64,000 nt of DNA, from contig NZ_QPJK01000006.1 of assembly GCF_003337555.1 (NCBI RefSeq), forward strand, positions 434,001 through 498,000, in the 5' to 3' direction. The notes under the pieces are model-generated. The model saw only the letters and a program-made list of their open reading frames with translations, searched no databases and was not told the DNA's origin. The DNA is from Pseudorhodoferax soli (GTDB taxonomy: Bacteria > Pseudomonadota > Gammaproteobacteria > Burkholderiales > Burkholderiaceae_C). Below, piece by piece: positions 8,194 through 19,012 of this stretch. Each line of letters opens with the position of its first letter. Position 1 is the first letter of the stretch. The translations under genes were made by a program, and so were the position numbers.

Positions 8194-9782
8194 ATCACCT
8201 CGACCAGCTGGTCGAAGCCCGGCACCGGCTCCATGTCGTTGACCGCCAGCAGGTAGGCGAGCCGGCGGCCGGCGCGTGTATGGATGTAGCCGCCGAACAC
8301 CTCGGCGCGGATCGCCATCTGGTCATTCGGGGCACCGTCGACGAAGGTACCGGTCTTGGCGTGCACCTGGCCGCGCGCGCCGGCGAGCGTCGCGTCGTCC
8401 ATGAAGCCGGTGACCAGCGCCTGCGAGCCGTCCACGCCCATGCGCGGGAACGTCGCCAGGTAGTCGCTGTAGACCGGGCGCTTGGCCATGGCGCCCAGCA
8501 GCCCCGTCACGGCGCGGCTGCTGGCGCGGGTCTCGCCGTCGCCGCTGCCGTCCAAGAACGTGAACTCGCTGCCGTCCAGCCCGAACTGCGAGACCAGCGC
8601 GAGGCGCTCCTGCGCCAGCGCATCGGCCTGGCTGCGCCTGCCATGTGCCAGCCCGTAGTGCATCAGGCTGGTCTCGGCGCCGAGGTTGTAGCTGACCTTC
8701 ATGATGTGCTTGGCGTGCTCGCCGTAGGGCGCCGACACCAGCTCGGCGACGCGCTTGTCCGCGGTGTAGGCGCCAGCGACCGGCAGCCGGCCCGGCGCAT
8801 TCGGCGCCACCACCGGCGCATCGACCGTGACGCCGGCCGCGGCCAGCGCCTCGATCAGCACGGTGCGCGCATAGTTGGCGGGCTCGGTGATCCGGAACGC
8901 GCGCGGCACCGGCAGCTGGCCGGTCAGCGGGCCCACCAGGTCGCTCGGCACGGTCCCGGTGACGACGCCGACGCATGGCTGGCGGCCGATGCAGCTCGGC
9001 AGGAACGGCTGCAATACGACGTCGGTGGCCGCGCCGGCCGCGCCGGTCATCAGCGTCGACTGCACGTCGAACGCGGCCGACAGCGGCCGCGTCACCACGT
9101 TCGCAGGCCCGCCGACAGCGCCGGGATTGATCACCACGTCGACCACGTTGTCGTTGACGAAGATCGGGCTGACCTGGAACTGCTCGCGAAAGTCGAACTT
9201 GTCCCACAGCCGCTCGTCGACGACCACGTCGCCGCGCACGCGGCGGATGCCCGACGCGGCGATTTGCGCGGCCAGCGCTTTGTAGCCGGCCAGCGGGTCG
9301 GGCGCCGTCAACTCGGCGTCGCGCAAGTCGTTGGACTCGTTGTGGTCCAGGTCGGTGATGGCGTAGCTGCCGTCGGGGTTCACACGGCCGCCCATCGACA
9401 TGTCGCCGCTGGCAACCAGCACCAGGTCGCCGTCGAGCCCACCGGCCGCATCCAGCGTGCCGTTGCGGTAGACAGGCGTGTGGAACCGGTGCGCCGCGCC
9501 GAGCTTGTCCAGCGTCAGGCCCACCGAGAAGGACTTGCGCATCGAGGCGATCAGCAGGTTGTGCCCAGGGTCGACGCTGTAGACAAGTTGGCCGCTGTCC
9601 AGGTCGACCACGCGCAACCCCCAGGTCGCGTTGCGGTACAGCGGCTTGGCCATCACGTCCTGGATCGCCTGCGGCAGAGCCCTGCCTTTGTCCTCGCCTC
9701 CATCGTCGCCGCAGCCGGCCAGCAACGCGAGCGCCATGGCGCCGAGAAAGGGTGCGATGGGATAGCCCGTTCGTTGAGACAT
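8148..9782 (-). CDS. dacB: D-alanyl-D-alanine carboxypeptidase/endopeptidase, PBP4 (peptidase S13) family
   Basis: This 544-aa protein has the S13 signature: SMRK (Ser80-Lys83), SYN in KVSYNLGAE and KTG in HAKTGTFVDG. These enzymes trim or cleave peptidoglycan stem peptides in the periplasm. The signal is of lipoprotein type (LLAGC, Cys24), which differs from the soluble Escherichia coli DacB. The ATG at 9782 is chosen because AGGAG lies a few bases upstream; an in-frame ATG at 9851 lacks one and would lie in the direct approach to the tandem repeat. The gene ends inside the 3' end of the convergent regulator gene. A perfect 8-bp tandem repeat lies about 60 bp upstream of the start and could modulate its promoter. 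Confidence 0.88.
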   Translation of the reverse strand: MSQRTGYPIAPFLGAMALALLAGCGDDGGEDKGRALPQAIQDVMAKPLYRNATWGLRVVDLDSGQLVYSVDPGHNLLIASMRKSFSVGLTLDKLGAAHRFHTPVYRNGTLDAAGGLDGDLVLVASGDMSMGGRVNPDGSYAITDLDHNESNDLRDAELTAPDPLAGYKALAAQIAASGIRRVRGDVVVDERLWDKFDFREQFQVSPIFVNDNVVDVVINPGAVGGPANVVTRPLSAAFDVQSTLMTGAAGAATDVVLQPFLPSCIGRQPCVGVVTGTVPSDLVGPLTGQLPVPRAFRITEPANYARTVLIEALAAAGVTVDAPVVAPNAPGRLPVAGAYTADKRVAELVSAPYGEHAKHIMKVSYNLGAETSLMHYGLAHGRRSQADALAQERLALVSQFGLDGSEFTFLDGSGDGETRASSRAVTGLLGAMAKRPVYSDYLATFPRMGVDGSQALVTGFMDDATLAGARGQVHAKTGTFVDGAPNDQMAIRAEVFGGYIHTRAGRRLAYLLAVNDMEPVPGFDQLVEVIQDLGVISAVVWRDN

Positions 9783-9843
9783 GTCTTCACTTCTCCTGGT
9801 TGCGCCCGTGCGTCCCTGCCGCTGCAAGAGACGTGTTGGCATC

Positions 9844-9897
9844 GCGGTCATGCGGTCATGCGGTCATGCGGTCATGCGGTCATGCGGTCATGCGGTC
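9844..9897. repeat. Perfect 8-bp tandem repeat (GCGGTCAT), 6.75 copies
   Basis: GCGGTCAT is repeated head to tail without a mismatch: six full copies plus GCGGTC. It lies about 60 bp upstream of the dacB-like start codon, where promoter elements are expected. Unit number could change by slippage and alter promoter spacing. The same strand upstream of the repeat holds no convincing gene. Confidence 0.95.
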
Positions 9898-10725
9898 GAG
9901 CCTAAGCTGGGGCGTAGCGGGCAGTCCTGCGCTTTGTCTGAGGTTTCGCTGCCGGCGGTCATCGCCGCTGACGGCCTGGGTAGGTGAAGGCTGCGCTGCC
10001 AGCATGCGGCCGCCTGGCGTTCGCGCCCCGCGAAGGCTCAGTAGCCCCAGGCCCATCAGCATCGGCTTCGGGCACATCAGCAGGCGCTGCGTCGTGGACG
10101 GCCAGATAGAGATTGGGGGCCCGTCGCCATCTGTGACACAGTGGCCCCAGGTAGCGCCCGCCTGCCAGCCTGCTTGCGCTTAGCCGACGTGACGCATGCT
10201 GTGGTCAGGATCGCCCCTCAGATCCGGCCATCGCTTCCCTCCGCCGTTTGTCCTCAGCGGTCGCTTAGATTGAGAGTCCTCGCCAGCGATGCATTGCCCA
10301 GGATGAGCATATTGGCGGAGCGAAGGTGAAGAAGCTGGCTAGCTATGCATGTTGTGCGCGTCGCGATCAAGCATAGATCATGGCAACCGCCCAAACGCAG
10401 CCGGAAGGCCGCCCTCCCGTCGGACAGATCCCCAGCCATTCGGAAGGCGATGCGATGCTAAAAAGCTGAACTTCTGACAGAAGCGGTGAGCGCGCTGAGA
10501 GGCTGCTTGGTGGCGTCCAGCGAATTCACTCGCTACGAGTGAAGGACAGCAACCGCTGCACCGCCGACTCCAGCTCCCCAAGGCGACCGACTGCAACGGG
10601 CGCGAACCCGCCGATCGGAAGGACCCGCTATCGGCCAGGAGCTGCCGATCGCGAGAGGCAGCTTTCGGGTAGGCGACCGCTCATGGATTCCGAACTCAGC
10701 GACCTTGTCGCCCGAGGCGCGCGTG
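9898..10725. other. Gene-poor stretch, nothing recognised
   Basis: About 830 bp with only short open frames on both strands, none with a recognisable motif, signal peptide or good ribosome site. A perfect stem-loop lies at 10525-10543 (TTCACTCG, loop CTA, CGAGTGAA). The base composition is slightly less GC-rich than the flanking genes. It may hold further decayed sequence upstream of the umuC remnant. Confidence 0.5.
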
Positions 10726-10940
10726 CAGACCGAGATGGACTTGGAAGACGATGGGGCGGACCCAGCCCGCGCGCGGCTCACCGTGGCCATGCACGCGCTG
10801 AACGGTAGGTGCGGCAAGGGCACGGTCCATCCCGCCAGTACCGGCATCAAGACGAGCGCCGCGAATGGGGCATGAAGCAGCAGCGTCCTACGCCGAACTA
10901 CACGACCTCCTGGGAGGAAGTACCCGTTGCGCGCGCATGA
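10726..10940 (+). pseudogene. umuC: Remnant of umuC (DNA polymerase V catalytic subunit), C-terminal end with frameshift
   Basis: Reading from 10726 gives QTEMDLEDDG, then ARLTVAMHALNGRCGKGTV, the C-terminal part of Y-family UmuC. The frame is then lost near 10845-10860. The adjacent frame gives REWGMKQQRPTPNYTTSWEE and then VPVARA and stop, which is the canonical UmuC tail. A single missing base explains the switch. No polymerase palm domain is found upstream, so the gene is also 5'-truncated. Not functional. The intact imuA-imuB-dnaE2 cassette elsewhere in the window may now be the mutagenic SOS pathway. Confidence 0.85.
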
Positions 10941-11401
10941 TGTTCAACGAGATACCAGTTCATGTTTTTTACGCCGGCTCATCACCCAGCGGAGGTGTTG
11001 CTGATCGTCACACCGGAGTTGCGGCGATGGGCCGACGCAGCCGTCACGATTTTTGGCGCCGCCAAGGCCTGTGTTCCGGCCGACTTGGTTCTGCTATGCG
11101 ATGGTTGCGCCGTGTCGGCGTTTCGTTGGCTGTGGCTGGTTGACCAGGCGGTGAAGCTTAAATCGGCGTGCCCGTTCTGACGAGCCGATCGGCATTGCGT
11201 TAAGGCGGCGACGCATCTCCAGAAACTTCGCAGGGCAAGCGCTGCATCGGCTTCACTACTGGCACGCCCACACCCTCGCTGCCTCCGTGATGGCCGGTCT
11301 GCGTCCTACGAATTGAGCTGGCCCGTCGCGCAATGCTTGAGCGGTCGTACACGACATGCAATGCGCGCTCGTGCGCTATGCAAAACACCTTGGAGATCAC
11401 A
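10941..11401. other. Gene-poor stretch after the umuC remnant, nothing recognised
   Basis: About 460 bp. An open frame at 10962-11180 (starts MFFTPAHHPAEVLLIVTPEL) has a plausible coding look in its first 50 residues but no ribosome site and no family I recognise. It could be a small orphan gene or part of the decayed region. The promoter of the small secreted protein at 11402 should lie in the last 100 bp. Confidence 0.4.
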
Positions 11402-11755
11402 ATGAAAAATGCATTGATTGCCGCAGGCCTCGTCCTTGTTCAAGCCACTACCGTGACGGCCTTTGCGCAAGGAGAAGTCGGCGGCGTGAAGAAGGCGCCG
11501 ACACCCTCCACGATGACGAAGGAAGAGAAGAGCGAGGCGCGCGCCGAACGCAAGGCAGATGCGGCAGCTGCGAATGCGGATGGCCAGGCGACGAAGGGCG
11601 GCTTGGTTGGCGGCGTGAAGCCGGCGCCGAAGACTGGTGGCGGATCGACAGAGTCGCGGGCCGAAGTGAAGAGCGAAGCTGCGGCTGCCAACAAGGCCGG
11701 CAGCGCGCCGAGGGGTGGGCTGGTCGGGGATGTCAAGCCAGCACCGACAAAGTAA
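11402..11755 (+). CDS. Small secreted protein with two internal repeats (117 aa)
   Basis: The start ATG at 11402 is preceded by GGAG about 8 bp upstream. Residues 1-22 are a Sec signal (MKNALIAAGLVLVQA, ending AFAQ). The mature protein is charged and low in complexity. It has two similar units of the form EARAERKADAAAANADGQ followed by GGLVGGVKPAPK, and the second ends GGLVGDVKPAPTK. No cysteines and no known domain. It is probably a periplasmic, partly disordered protein; similar Lys/Ala-rich secreted proteins are common in Burkholderiales. It stands alone, 236 bp before the AI-2E-type permease gene. Function unknown. Confidence 0.75.
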   Translation: MKNALIAAGLVLVQATTVTAFAQGEVGGVKKAPTPSTMTKEEKSEARAERKADAAAANADGQATKGGLVGGVKPAPKTGGGSTESRAEVKSEAAAANKAGSAPRGGLVGDVKPAPTK

Positions 11756-11991
11756 CGCGGCGCCTCCAGGGCCTCACTTCACGGAGGCCGGAGCTGGGAA
11801 ATGCAGCAAGGACATTTCCAGCTCGCTGTCACATCACTTGGCTGGAGCGGTAGGGCTCATCCCTCCGACGCCACCCGTCTTATCGGCCCTCTCGCCGTTT
11901 GCCTCGGTCGGAGGTGTAGGAGCGGCCTTGCGGTCCCGGTGCGCAGCCGACGATTTCACGCGAGCAGACCGGCTCGTCGGAAAGGAATGCA

Positions 11992-14493
11992 GTGAGCGAC
12001 AAGCACCAGAATGCAGACGGCGGCGATCTCCACGGCAAATGCAGAGTGGGGCGGGCCAGCGAACCCCAGGCGCAGACGTTCGACACTGCCGACGATGCCG
12101 CGCAGGCCATCGTCACTTTGCTGCCAGAGCTCAAATTCGCAATCGGCTTGGTCACAGCTGCTTGCATCATCGCTGGACTCTATTTTGGGCGCGACGTTCT
12201 AATTCCGCTGGCACTGGCGATCTTTCTTGGGTTCGTGCTGGACCCGCTCGTCGTCAAGCTCAGACGGCTACGGATGCCCAGAACGCCGGCCGTCATCGTG
12301 GTGGCCATCGCGACCTTGGTCGTCATCGCCTCAAGCGCCACGTTCCTGGCGACACAGGTGGCCACGCTCAGTGCGCGGCTGCCCACATACCAAAGCAACA
12401 TCGCAGACAAACTCAAAAGCCTGCGGCACAACGTGGACCGCCCTGGCATGTTCGAAGGGGCGATCAAGACGCTGGAGACGGTGCGCCGCGAGATCAACGT
12501 CGCCGTGGTCGAGCCGCGCCCAGCTGCGGCTGCTTCACAGGCGTCAGGCGACCAGCCCCCCAGGCGGGTCGTGATCGAAGAGACGCCGCAGTCGGTCATC
12601 GAGCAGGCAAGCGATTGGCTGCGGCTAGGCAGCGGTCCGTTGGCGACGACCGGCATCGTCATGATCTTTGTCGTGCTGATCTTGCTTGACCGGCTGGACC
12701 TTCGGGACCGCATGTTGCGGCTGTGGGGTGGCAGTCTGCAGCGTTCCACCGATGCGATGGACGATGCGGGTGCACGGATCAGCAAGTACCTGATCATGCA
12801 GCTCGTGGTGAACGCCAGCTTTGGGCTGCCTTTCGCCTTGGGCTTGTGGCTGATCGGCGTGCCGGGTGCGCTGCTTTGGGGTGTGGTGGCGGTGATCACC
12901 CGCTTCGTGCCGTACGTCGGGCCCATGCTGTCTTCGGTGTTTCCGCTTGTGCTGGCATTCGCCATCGACCCTGGCTGGGGCATGCTCCTGTGGACCGTTG
13001 GCCTGATCGCTGTGCTGCAGTTGATCAGCAGCTACGTCATCGCGCCGTGGCTCTATGGGGCCAGCACAGGCCTGTCGGCAATTTCGCTCATGACCTCCGC
13101 CATCTTCTGGACGGCCATGTGGGGCCCGGTGGGCTTGGTCATGTCGACGCCGCTGACGGTCTGCTTGCTGGTGATCGGGCGCTACCTTCCGCGCCTGCAG
13201 TTCCTGGACGTCCTGCTTGGAAGCCAGCCCGCGCTGGATACGCCAACGCGCATCTATCAACGCCTGCTGGCTGGTGATGTCGAGGAGGCAACAGAGCTCG
13301 CACATGAACTGACAGCGGGTGGCAGAGTGACGGCGTTCTACGACCAGGTGGGGCTGCCGGTCTTGCGCATGGCAAGCCATGACCATGCGATCGCGTCGAC
13401 GGCGCACCACCGCCACCGGGTCGTGATTGGCATGGACGCGTTGATAGACGATGTTGCTGAGCAGAATCCAAGCGCCAACCAACCCGGCCAACTCATGGGC
13501 ATCTGTCTGGGCGCAAAGTGGGAAGTGGATTCGCTGGCTGCGCGGATGCTCGCCCACGTGCTGTCGCTTGAAGGGATTCCTGCCGAGCATCGCACCGCGA
13601 CCACGGTCAACGCCGACTACGTCAGTCGGCTCGACATCAAAGGTGCCAAGGTCATCCTGCTGTCATTTTTCAGTGGCGATCCTCGATTCGCCGCGCGTCA
13701 GTTTTGCCGCCGGCTTCGCAGGCGTTGGCCTGATTCACAGATCATTCTGGGACTTTGGAACGCGCCACCCGAACTGCTAGGAGAGGACGCCTGCAAGGAA
13801 CTTGGCGCCGATGCGGTCGTCACCTCAGTCAACGAAGCGGTGGTCCGGATCGTGGCGCTGACGGGCGCCCGCCTGACTGGAGGCTATGAGCCTGCAGAGG
13901 TCCTGCCCGATGACGGCTCCCGGGTGCAGGCGTTGCGGACGAGCGGTGCGCTCGACCCTCGGGCGATTCCCTTGTTCGACGCCGCGTCCAAGCGTGCGGC
14001 CGACATCTTTGACGTGCCGCTCGCGATGGTGTCCTTGATCGACCACGATCGCCAGATCATCGGCTCCGCGCGAGGCTCCCTTACAGCCGTGGGCCCGAGC
14101 GGCAGCGCCGAAATGTCCTCCGACGACCTCAACATGCCGCGATCGCTATCGATGTGCGGTCACGTGGTGGCCACCTCGCAGACGATGGTGGTGCCGGACG
14201 TGGCCCGCGACCTGCGGTTCGCCGGCAACCCGGCGCTCGCAGCCAAGGGAGTGCGCTTCTACGCCGGTGCCCCGTTGCGCAGCGCCAGCGGACATCTGCT
14301 GGGCTCGCTGTGCCTTTTGGACTTGCAGCCCAGGATGATGACCGATCGGGAAGTCAAGCTCTTGGAGGCGATGGCCAATGACCTGATTGAAACCCTGCAC
14401 CAACAAAGTTTGGACTGGAAAGGAGGCATTCCGACTGAGGACGGTGCACAGCCGGCGTCGGCCATCGTCGGGCAACCCCTCTCAGTGAGTTGA
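11992..14493 (+). CDS. AI-2E/PerM-family permease fused to a cobalamin-binding-like domain and a GAF domain (833 aa)
   Basis: Residues about 45-400 are an AI-2E (PerM/TqsA) family membrane domain: hydrophobic segments at 45-75 and 90-115, a soluble loop, then the typical FVPYVGPMLSSVFPL and PLTVCLLVIGRYLP motifs. Residues about 420-630 read like a helical cap plus Rossmann-type domain resembling B12-binding or receiver folds (RIYQRLLAGDVEEATELAHE, then ICLGAKWEVDSLAARMLAHV). No DxHxxG cobalamin motif is seen, so ligand binding is unproven. Residues about 660-810 are a GAF domain (VPLAMVSLIDHDRQIIG, ending GSLCLLDLQPRMM). The start is GTG at 11992 with AAAGGA just upstream. AI-2E proteins are exporters or permeases of small molecules; the soluble tail suggests signal sensing. 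Single gene, no clear operon. Confidence 0.85.
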   Translation: MSDKHQNADGGDLHGKCRVGRASEPQAQTFDTADDAAQAIVTLLPELKFAIGLVTAACIIAGLYFGRDVLIPLALAIFLGFVLDPLVVKLRRLRMPRTPAVIVVAIATLVVIASSATFLATQVATLSARLPTYQSNIADKLKSLRHNVDRPGMFEGAIKTLETVRREINVAVVEPRPAAAASQASGDQPPRRVVIEETPQSVIEQASDWLRLGSGPLATTGIVMIFVVLILLDRLDLRDRMLRLWGGSLQRSTDAMDDAGARISKYLIMQLVVNASFGLPFALGLWLIGVPGALLWGVVAVITRFVPYVGPMLSSVFPLVLAFAIDPGWGMLLWTVGLIAVLQLISSYVIAPWLYGASTGLSAISLMTSAIFWTAMWGPVGLVMSTPLTVCLLVIGRYLPRLQFLDVLLGSQPALDTPTRIYQRLLAGDVEEATELAHELTAGGRVTAFYDQVGLPVLRMASHDHAIASTAHHRHRVVIGMDALIDDVAEQNPSANQPGQLMGICLGAKWEVDSLAARMLAHVLSLEGIPAEHRTATTVNADYVSRLDIKGAKVILLSFFSGDPRFAARQFCRRLRRRWPDSQIILGLWNAPPELLGEDACKELGADAVVTSVNEAVVRIVALTGARLTGGYEPAEVLPDDGSRVQALRTSGALDPRAIPLFDAASKRAADIFDVPLAMVSLIDHDRQIIGSARGSLTAVGPSGSAEMSSDDLNMPRSLSMCGHVVATSQTMVVPDVARDLRFAGNPALAAKGVRFYAGAPLRSASGHLLGSLCLLDLQPRMMTDREVKLLEAMANDLIETLHQQSLDWKGGIPTEDGAQPASAIVGQPLSVS

Positions 14494-14574
14494 CGCGCAG
14501 GTATGGCATCTATGCCTTGGCCAAAAGTCGACGCGGCTTCGGGCAGGATGGCGACGCCCAACGAGCAGCCCGCA

Positions 14575-14790
14575 CTACTTTGCGCGGATCTTCCAGCGCA
14601 CCAGCTGCAGGACGAACGTCGTGACGACCGCGCCAAGCCCGACTGACAATGTGACGGCCTTGACCGGCTCTCGCGCGATCAGACTGCGGCATTGGGCATC
14701 TGCATCGTCAACTGCGCTCCGAACCCGTTCCAGCAACACGGCCGCTTCGTCGGCAACGTGTGCAGCGGACATGCGGGAATGCACCGCCAA
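14575..14790 (-). CDS. Small single-span membrane protein, DUF883/ElaB-like (71 aa)
   Basis: An N-terminal amphipathic helix (HVADEAAVLLERVRSAVDDA) is followed by the EPVKAVTLSVGLGAVVTTF transmembrane helix and a basic tail (VRWKIRAK). This is the plan of ElaB/YqjD-type inner-membrane proteins (helix, then a reentrant or single membrane span at the end), but the sequence match is loose. It is convergent with the AI-2E gene. No strong ribosome site was seen. It could be a chance open frame, but the hydropathy pattern argues for a real gene. Confidence 0.5.
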   Translation of the reverse strand: MAVHSRMSAAHVADEAAVLLERVRSAVDDADAQCRSLIAREPVKAVTLSVGLGAVVTTFVLQLVRWKIRAK

Positions 14791-14976
14791 GAAATCAGGG
14801 GGAAGCTCGGGCGCATGGGTTGGTCAGAGTAGAGCGCCATCTTCATTTTTCTTCAGGGGTGGAGGACGGCGCCGAGCCGCCAAGCGCTCGGCGGGGGGGC
14901 GGCTCGCGTGGCGAAGTTTCAGGTATCACCTCGGCCAGGCGCACTTGGTGACTCCATACGTCAACGGGACGGTCGT

Positions 14977-17100
<2,124 letters not shown>

Positions 17101-17165
17101 GGCAATGCGGAAAGTTGATGGCAAGAGAAAGATAACCAGGGCCTCGCAGCGCAGGGCTGGCGGAC

Positions 17166-18293
17166 TCAGGCCGCCATGGGCTCTGGAACCTGCTCGGCGG
17201 GCTGGCCCTGCGACACGGGCAGGAAGTTCATCGGCGCTTCGCCACGCCGCGCGGCCTGGACCACGCGGTGGATGAAGTCGAGCTTGGCCACCACCGGCTC
17301 GACAACCACGAACGGGTAGCTGTCATGGGCACCGAGGCTGCGGTCCATCGCATTGATGAACTGCGACACCGGCAGCCACTGTTCGACCACAGTCGATGCG
17401 ATGCCTGCAGCGTCCAGGTCTAGCCCCTGTGCGGCCAGCGCCGGCGCGTTGGGGACGGCGTGCTGCAGCTGCAGGCCCCAGGCCGCCGCGGTTTCCAGGC
17501 CGTCGACCATGTGCAGGTAGTGCGCCCAGGTCTCGGCCCAGTCTTCCCACGCGTGCGAGCTGGCGTAGACGCTGATGTACTGCTGAGGCCAGTCGCCGGG
17601 CGGGTTGGCATAGTGGCGTTGCAGCGACCGAGCGTAGTCGACGGTTTCGTCGCCGAACAGCGCGCGGCATTCGTCGATCCAGCGCGTGCCGCGGATCAGG
17701 CGGTCCCAGTAGTAGTGGCCGATCTCGTGACGGAAATGGCCGAGCAGCGTGCGGTAGGGCTCGTGCATGGACAGGCGGATCTGCTCGCGGCGCGCATCGT
17801 CGGCCTCGGCGATGTTCAGGGTGATCACGCCTTCGTCGTGCCCCGTGAGCACGTGCATCTCGTTGCTGGTTTCTTCCAGGAATTCGAAGGACAGCCCGTT
17901 CGCCGGATCTTCGATCTTGTTCGGCACCGGCAGGCCCAACTCCAGCAACGTGAAGAACAGGCGGCGCTTGGCCTGCTCCAGTTGCGCCCAGTACAGCCGG
18001 TTCTCGGGCTTGCTCAATGCAGGAATGGTGTGCGTGGTGCGGCACGACACGCAATGCTGGTGATGGCTGTCGATTGGGACCAGCCAATTGCACACCCCTT
18101 CTGCGGTGTTGATGCAGGGGCGGTAGGCCGGGCCATCGAGGCCGGCACGGTTCCAGATGCCCTCAGGCGAGACTTGGAAGGCCAGCATGGCACGCTCCTC
18201 GGTCGAGTAGCCCAGGGTGCACCTGCACGCCTCGCAGCTGGTGTTCTCGAAGAAGACGCGGTTACCGCATTGGGGGCAGCTGAAGAGTTTCAT
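17166..18293 (-). CDS. Putative zinc-binding metallopeptidase with N-terminal zinc ribbon
   Basis: A 375-aa soluble protein. The N-terminus has a zinc ribbon (Cys6, Cys9, Cys20, Cys23), and further Cys/His pairs lie near residues 77-84 (HHQHCVSC). A catalytic HEIGH lies at 189-193, followed by WDRLIRGTRWIDECRALFGD, where a downstream acidic residue may be the third zinc ligand. This is the arrangement of the bacterial 'putative zinc-binding metallopeptidase' family. Cytoplasmic, no signal peptide. Natural substrate unknown. The start ATG at 18293 opens directly with the zinc ribbon (MKLFSCPQCG), which fits the family. It is probably in a unit with glgX downstream. Confidence 0.85.
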   Translation of the reverse strand: MKLFSCPQCGNRVFFENTSCEACRCTLGYSTEERAMLAFQVSPEGIWNRAGLDGPAYRPCINTAEGVCNWLVPIDSHHQHCVSCRTTHTIPALSKPENRLYWAQLEQAKRRLFFTLLELGLPVPNKIEDPANGLSFEFLEETSNEMHVLTGHDEGVITLNIAEADDARREQIRLSMHEPYRTLLGHFRHEIGHYYWDRLIRGTRWIDECRALFGDETVDYARSLQRHYANPPGDWPQQYISVYASSHAWEDWAETWAHYLHMVDGLETAAAWGLQLQHAVPNAPALAAQGLDLDAAGIASTVVEQWLPVSQFINAMDRSLGAHDSYPFVVVEPVVAKLDFIHRVVQAARRGEAPMNFLPVSQGQPAEQVPEPMAA

Positions 18294-18620
18294 GGTGGCA
18301 AGACGGGCGGGATGAAAGACGGTTGTCGGGCCGCGCGTGTGTTGCGCCGCACGGCCCTAGTCAACAGGGCAATGTGTCTCCACCAGCGGTCGCGCGATGT
18401 CAGCGCTGTCCGAACGCGTCGTAGGCGCCATGCTGGACGATGCCAGTTCAGCTCACCTCGCAAGCTCGCGATTCAGCAATCCTGCGCCGCAGGACAAGCG
18501 CTGCGCCAGCCCTCGATGGCGCACTGTGTTTGGCATGTCATCCGCTTGCTTCGGTCTGGCGATGCCCTGTCATAGTGAGGCAGCGAAGCGTTTTTTGACC
18601 TCTTTTCAGTTCACCACCTG
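18294..18620. other. Intergenic stretch, nothing recognised
   Basis: About 330 bp between the metallopeptidase gene and the recombinase remnant. Only short open frames without motifs. It should carry the promoter for the metallopeptidase/glgX unit. Confidence 0.4.
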
Positions 18621-18806
18621 CCGCCAAGCGGCAGATACGGGACGCACTACATGCGACGGACGAAGGTGACCCTGATCTACCGACGGACCAGTAACCTGCG
18701 CGCGGTGCAACTGCTGCTCGGGCACTCCAAGCTGGAATCGACCGTGCGATACCTCGGCATGGAGATAGATGGCGCACGTGAGATCTCCGAGCAGACAGTG
18801 ATCTGA
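18621..18806 (+). pseudogene. C-terminal fragment of a tyrosine recombinase (phage-type integrase)
   Basis: Reading from 18621 gives SGRYGTHYMRRTKVTLIYRR, then TSNLRAVQLLLGHSKLESTV, then RYLGMEIDGAREISEQTVI and stop. This is the C-terminal end of a small integrase family, with the RRTK, LLLGH and catalytic-tyrosine (VRYLG) landmarks. The rest of the catalytic domain is missing upstream, so it is a remnant of a past mobile element. It may mark an old insertion boundary in the gene-poor segment. Confidence 0.85.
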
Positions 18807-19012
18807 GCAGCCGTAGCGGTCGGCTCTGCAATTGCGCCGAGCCGGCTGCTGCCCGACGACGGCTATGTGCGGTCTGGCTGCACCAACGCTATCGGCCTGA
18901 AGCAGGCAGCCACTTGCCATGCAGCGAACGACCTTGGCCTCTCAGAGCAGTCGGTTGAACCCCGACCGTCGAAGCAGACGCAAACGCAATGGAGCCCATG
19001 GCCACGGCGCCC

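Noticed and set aside
9844-9897. Tandem repeat considered as a CRISPR array
   Set aside because: The 8-bp units are adjacent with no spacers and no cas gene is present; it is a simple tandem repeat.
17101-17124. A TTG start that would lengthen GlgX by eight residues
   Set aside because: ATG at 17100 gives the usual N-terminus (MPEHSILEGQ) and the extension adds no domain.
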